Positions 21,872 through 25,393 of a stretch of 25,393 nucleotides of DNA are shown here, piece after piece; the first letter of the stretch is position 1, and each line of letters opens with the position of its first letter. The notes under the pieces are model-generated. The model worked only from the letters and a program-made list of their open reading frames with translations. It searched no databases and was not told the DNA's origin. Origin of the DNA: an uncultured Burkholderiales bacterium. GTDB taxonomy: Bacteria; Pseudomonadota; Gammaproteobacteria; Burkholderiales; Burkholderiaceae_C. The position numbers and the translations under genes are program-made. The stretch is from NCBI GenBank assembly GCA_943908475.1, contig CALTTG010000046.1, positions 1-25,393 on the forward strand, in the 5' to 3' direction.

Positions 21872-23323
21872 TCAGGGCGTTGCCTGTAGGCGCATGGCCG
21901 CTGCCATAGCCAGCTTCAGCGTAGGGGCGCCAATGCGCGCAGACGCCGGAGCGGAGCCGCTTGCCAGCACATGAGCCATTACCCGCAGACTTTGAGCTCG
22001 CAGTTGTGCCGGATACCACCGGGTCCCTGACAACTCGCTGGCGTTACGCAGGCTCAGCGTCTTGCCGTCCGCCAGGAGTTGTCTAGCGATTTGCTCCGCT
22101 TCGCTGATCGCCATTGAGCGCCTGACCTCATCCTCAGCCTGCTTGTGCGTGACTGTGTTGTCCCGCATTTGCATGTAGAGATCGGCATGGCGGCGCATGG
22201 TGGACAGATCCACCTGCATGGCCCTGGCGACCTCGCTGGCCGATTGGCCTTGCATGATGGCTGTTCCCATTGCCTGACGCAGCTTCTGGTGGTCCACGCG
22301 TTTGACGGTGCGGCGTTTGCGTTGGGGATCTCGCGATGCCTCGGGCATATCGACAGGAACCCAATCGCCGAGCAGCAGGTCGGGCAGAGAGATGCCTTCA
22401 ACCCACGCCACGTCCATGAGCTGCGCGACGGCGATCCGCGCGCTCGACTTCTTGAGCCAGTTCGAGAATATCGACTTTGACCCACCCACGCGAGCGGCGA
22501 ATGCCTGAATGCCGCCGACATCGTCTGCTCGTTGCTTGATGAGTGCTTTCATCTTGGCGCTGGCCTGTGGCCATTCACCGTTCAAGGCCTTCAGCAGGCC
22601 GGCGCATTGTTCTGCCCGCCAAACGTCGGCGGGTGTACCGGTGTCGGTGGGCGGCGCGACGCAGGTGAATCCTATGGCGCCGCATCCTCCGCAGACACCA
22701 GAGTGTTTCACCCGCAGGTATGGGTCTTGTGATTCAGAGGGCGGCTTGCCGCACTTAGCCGGGAGCAGTGGTCTGCGATGCAAGGGGCAGCAGGACACTG
22801 GTCCCATGCGCCACAGCAGTCGTTCATAGGGCATACGTCCAGCTTCCAGATCGCTGCGCAGGCATTCCACGCACACACGTTCCTCAGTCGTAATCAGCTT
22901 CGTGGTGGAGACGTGGTACGAGAGTTTGGACAGCGTACAGCCCTCCAGGCTCTGATTGCCCGTCGCGATCTCCAGTGCTCTGGCCCAGCTCCGTGCGCCC
23001 AGGCCCGTTCCGATCATGAGGTTGCCGGCGTTCTTATCCCAGCCCCAACCCCACCCCCAGCCTTCGCGGTAGATGCGACGCATGACACGCTGTTCCTTTC
23101 GGTTTGGTGTGAGCGCAGCGCTGACCTCGGGATCGTTGGCCATCGTGATATTCACGAGCTTGTTGGGTGGCAGGGAGTGCTCATACGCCAGCCGTTGCAG
23201 GAAGCTGTAGAGCGATTCGGACTGGCTCGTTCCTCGGCCCTCTGGCTTGATGCAGTACAGCAGCGTTGGCTTGCGCCGAGGTGCAGGAGCTGGCTGTGGA
23301 TGGAAGGTCGCTTGTTTAAGCAT
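21872..23323 (-). CDS. tniQ: TniQ/TnsD-family transposon targeting protein
   Basis: TniQ/TnsD proteins choose the target site and recruit the TnsC ATPase. The N-terminal TniQ domain contains ESLYSFLQRLAYEHSLPPNK. A zinc-finger region has Cys151/Cys154 (CVEC), Cys179-x-x-His182 (CPLH), Cys191 and Cys211/Cys214 (CGGC). The C-terminal half has a helix-turn-helix at about 358-384 (GQSASEVARAMQVDLSTMRR), fitting sequence-specific target recognition as in TnsD. A GWGWGWGW run is at 88-95. The protein is 483 aa. ATG 23323 is chosen because GGAGG lies 6 nt upstream. It overlaps the tnsC stop by 8 bp. Its length and C-terminal HTH favour a TnsD-like fixed-site role. Confidence 0.85.
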   Translation of the reverse strand: MLKQATFHPQPAPAPRRKPTLLYCIKPEGRGTSQSESLYSFLQRLAYEHSLPPNKLVNITMANDPEVSAALTPNRKEQRVMRRIYREGWGWGWGWDKNAGNLMIGTGLGARSWARALEIATGNQSLEGCTLSKLSYHVSTTKLITTEERVCVECLRSDLEAGRMPYERLLWRMGPVSCCPLHRRPLLPAKCGKPPSESQDPYLRVKHSGVCGGCGAIGFTCVAPPTDTGTPADVWRAEQCAGLLKALNGEWPQASAKMKALIKQRADDVGGIQAFAARVGGSKSIFSNWLKKSSARIAVAQLMDVAWVEGISLPDLLLGDWVPVDMPEASRDPQRKRRTVKRVDHQKLRQAMGTAIMQGQSASEVARAMQVDLSTMRRHADLYMQMRDNTVTHKQAEDEVRRSMAISEAEQIARQLLADGKTLSLRNASELSGTRWYPAQLRAQSLRVMAHVLASGSAPASARIGAPTLKLAMAAAMRLQATP

Positions 23324-24437
23324 GGGCCACCTCCACATCGCGATGCTTCATGACGGCGATCAGGTTCTCTTTGGTGAGGTGACCATCGCCATAGCAGGCG
23401 CCAATCAGCTTGGCTTCTCCCTCTGTTGCTTCCTTCTCCAGGATGCGCAACGCGGCTTCACCCTTGATGGCCTTGCTGAAGTGCTCGGCCATCAGTCTTT
23501 CGTCGGGTGTGGCCATCTGCTGCGTCAACAAACGCAGCAGGATGGACTTGGTCAGCCCGATGGAACCCAAAGAGGCCATCATCATCGGCCGCCATATGGC
23601 TACCAGGTTGGGGCGTTCCTGGCAGGGCCACTGCTCCTGAAACTTCAGGAGTTGATCGCGGTATTCGATCTCGTCCGCTGACATTGGCTTGCCTTCCTTG
23701 GGGTTGACCTGGTAGCGTCGGTAATGGACGATCTCGCTGCGCCGAACCACTTGGCCGTACTCGATCATCAGGTCTGCGATTTGGTGCGTGCCGATCAGAA
23801 CGAGCTTGGTATCGCCGATGTCGGCCAGGCTCTTGAGCGTGTCCATGATGGCGGAGTAGTCGGAGAACCGCAGCAGGTGAAGTGCTTCGTCCACGATGAG
23901 GGCGCGCACCTTGCGATGGCGAAGCATTTTCTCGACGTGGCCTCGCAGGCTGGCCACTGATTGGCGGTCGCCTCGTACGCCATGAAGCTCGCCATCGGTT
24001 ACCTTGGAAGGCCGCTTGTGATCAATGTCAGGCTCGGCGCCCGCCTCCAGGATGCGGCGATAGAGCATGCGCCACGAAAGCGACTTCTCGCCGTTGGCCG
24101 GTGCGCTGACGTGCAGAACGGGGCATTGATCAGGCGTGGCTGAGGGGCCGTACTGGCTGTCGAGCAGGGCGCTCAGTTCATTGGCCAGCGTGGTCTTGCC
24201 GATGCCTGTCATGCCGATGATGGACACGATCTTGACATCGTTGTTCGGATCCATCAGTTCCAGGAGGTCGTTGACGACCCGGTCCAACTCTCGATGTGAG
24301 AGTTGCAGAAGATAAAACCATCGCTTTCTGAACAGCGCGCTTTCGCGCAGCATGTCTTCATGGGACGTCTGCCAGATGATCTCGTCCGGCGGCAAGGTTT
24401 CACGGATGGTTTGGCTTTGGATATCTTGTTGCGACAT
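23316..24437 (-). CDS. tnsC: TnsC/TniB-family AAA+ transposition ATPase
   Basis: This AAA+ regulator links target selection by TniQ to the DDE transposase. Walker A is GMTGIGKTT (residues 75-83) and Walker B ALIVDEA (179-185). A sensor-1-like LVLIGTHQI follows at 212-220. An N-terminal helical region (1-60) and a C-terminal part (from about 300) probably contact TnsB and TniQ. At 373 aa it lies between TniB (about 300) and Tn7 TnsC (555), so it is called by family only. ATG 24437 is preferred because AGGAAGGAG sits 6 nt upstream. An earlier TTG overlaps tnsB. The gene starts 20 nt after the tnsB stop. Confidence 0.88.
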   Translation of the reverse strand: MSQQDIQSQTIRETLPPDEIIWQTSHEDMLRESALFRKRWFYLLQLSHRELDRVVNDLLELMDPNNDVKIVSIIGMTGIGKTTLANELSALLDSQYGPSATPDQCPVLHVSAPANGEKSLSWRMLYRRILEAGAEPDIDHKRPSKVTDGELHGVRGDRQSVASLRGHVEKMLRHRKVRALIVDEALHLLRFSDYSAIMDTLKSLADIGDTKLVLIGTHQIADLMIEYGQVVRRSEIVHYRRYQVNPKEGKPMSADEIEYRDQLLKFQEQWPCQERPNLVAIWRPMMMASLGSIGLTKSILLRLLTQQMATPDERLMAEHFSKAIKGEAALRILEKEATEGEAKLIGACYGDGHLTKENLIAVMKHRDVEVAHA

Positions 24438-24457
24438 GTTGTTCTCCTTCCTGTGGT

Positions 24458-25339
24458 TCAACGGAACCGACCGATTTTTTGGAGCAGGCTGACGGGCCTC
24501 GCTCCATGATGGGGACGAGTGGGCATCTCGACCGGCTCGTACACCTCGACGTCTGCGTCAGACTGGTTGGGTGCATTGGCGGTCGGGGGGCTCTCCGTCG
24601 GTGCCACGGCAGGCGCGAAGGCCTGCTCCAGTAGCGGGGTCTCTCGCCATTGGTCCCAAGACTGGGCTTCCTGTGGCGAGTCCGTGGAAGGAGGAGCAAG
24701 CTTCTGCTGAGGCTTCATGACCTCCGGGTCTGCTTTGTCGATCTCAGGGGGAATCTGGCTGGGAAGTGCTAGGGTCATGGATTGCTGGTCATACAGATAG
24801 CGCATCTCCGATTGCTGCATGGCCAGACGATGGTCGAAGTCCTCGGGGCGCCATACCTTGTGCCGATGCTTTCGTGATTCCGGATTGGTCCGGTCTCGAC
24901 CTGCCTCGCGGTTGGCCCTGCGGCTTTCAGCTCGCAAGGCCATTTCCATTTCGCGATGCGTGCGCCGGTACAGCCAGCGACGGTTGTTGCCAATTGCAGC
25001 GACCCAGCGCCTTCCGGTTTGCACGTAGACGATGCTGGCGTTCCAAGGCTCGACGCGCACTTCAACTTTCTGCCCGTGCCGGACCTTGCGCAGTTCTGAG
25101 TGCTGGTACCACATGCCGTCAACCCAGACACCTCGTTGTGGATCAACCTTGTGAAAGGGGCGCTTGGCATGCGGGCAGGTCAGCAGCATGATGTTCTCGT
25201 CGAACCTGACACCCTTGAACTCTCGATGGCCCGTTTCATGGAGACGACGCTTCTCGTAGTCGTTCGGCGTGGTTCCCAGCGTGGGGTGGATCCGATTGGG
25301 GCGCTCGATGAAGAGGTAGTGCTCCAGGAGCTTGTACAG
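24458..25339 (-). pseudogene. tnsB: TnsB/TniA transposase, 3' fragment cut by an IS end
   Basis: The reading frame enters at codon 25339-25337 with LYKLLEHYLFIERPNRIHPT, then LGTTPNDYEKRRLHETGHRE. This matches the end of the rve (DDE) catalytic core and the start of the Mu-transposase C-terminal beta-barrel (VDPQRGVWVDGMWYQHSELR, VRHGQKVEVRVEP). The C-terminal tail, with RPVSLLQKIGRFR at the end, probably binds TnsC. Only 293 codons are present and the DDE residues are missing. Upstream of 25339 the sequence turns into repeats of an IS21-like end, though the frame stays open to the window edge. The protein is probably inactive. TnsA, if present, would lie beyond the window. Confidence 0.8.
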
Positions 25340-25393
25340 TGTTGGCGCCGATTCAAAATTGAGCCACCGTGCCGATTGAATTTTGAGCCAGGG
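25340..25393. mobile_element. End of an IS21-family-like insertion sequence (partial)
   Basis: From TGTTGG at 25340 the sequence holds two 20-bp subterminal repeats with 24-bp period, 25347-25366 and 25371-25390, matching at 17 of 20 positions (consensus GCCGATT-AA--TTGAGCCA). A TG terminus with several internal repeats of about 20 bp is the hallmark of IS21-family ends, and I recall very similar words at ends of IS21 relatives from Burkholderiales. Only 54 bp are visible and no istA/istB is in view. Confidence 0.6.

Larger units (their letters stand above)
17536..25339. mobile_element. Putative Tn7-like element, left boundary tentative
   Basis: The interval runs from the point where the sigma gene loses homology to the point where an IS21-like end cuts the TnsB gene. 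It contains a minus-strand tnsB-tnsC-tniQ operon and uncharacterised cargo on its left. In Tn7-type elements the tns operon reads inward from one end, so cargo on the TniQ side is the expected layout and the right end should lie beyond this window. No terminal inverted repeats or TnsB-site arrays were recognised near 17536, so the left limit may lie elsewhere. DNA from about 17600 also looks poorer in GC than the ribosomal region. Confidence 0.5.

Overview
The window looks like a chromosomal segment of a betaproteobacterium of the order Burkholderiales, most likely Comamonadaceae. The evidence is the spc/alpha ribosomal gene order, the high-GC codon use, and the run purU, SnoaL-like, YheT-type hydrolase, membrane-anchored cytochrome c5. 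This placement is inferred from family resemblance and gene order, not from a database search.

Region 1 (1-7.7 kb) is the end of the spc operon and the alpha operon, all on the + strand: rpsH, rplF, rplR, rpsE, rpmD, rplO, secY, rpmJ, rpsM, rpsK, rpsD, rpoA, rplQ. No infA lies between secY and rpmJ. A good promoter and a long leader precede rpsD. An intrinsic terminator closes the block after rplQ.

Region 2 (7.8-14.6 kb) is ordinary core genome. It holds two identical initiator tRNA-Met genes, ilvE, a small CHCC zinc-finger protein, an ECF-type sigma factor with a cognate RskA-like anti-sigma factor (minus strand), divergent purU, a SnoaL/NTF2-like protein, a YheT-like alpha/beta hydrolase, a DUF2946-like protein, a membrane-anchored cytochrome c5-type protein (minus strand) and tRNA-Arg(CCG).

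Region 3 (14.6-17.5 kb) starts directly after tRNA-Arg. A 38-bp interrupted palindrome plus a third half-site precedes a DUF6471-like gene. Then come a methyl-accepting chemotaxis protein with a C-terminal EWETF CheR/CheB tether, a DUF2892 membrane protein, and a sigma-70-like gene that loses family resemblance after about 75 codons, near 17535.

Region 4 (17.5-25.34 kb) has the character of an acquired element. Its cargo is a DUF3800 protein, an alpha-helical repeat protein with an upstream Cro/C1-type regulator, a secreted orphan and an AbrB-like orphan. A Tn7/Tn5053-type transposition operon follows on the minus strand: a TnsB/TniA 3' fragment, a TnsC/TniB ATPase and TniQ. The TnsB gene is cut at 25339/25340 by what looks like the end of an IS21-family element, marked by two 20-bp subterminal repeats. 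The likely story is a Tn7-like transposon that inserted in or next to the sigma gene, carried uncharacterised and possibly defensive cargo, and was later immobilised by an insertion sequence. The true transposon ends are not visible.
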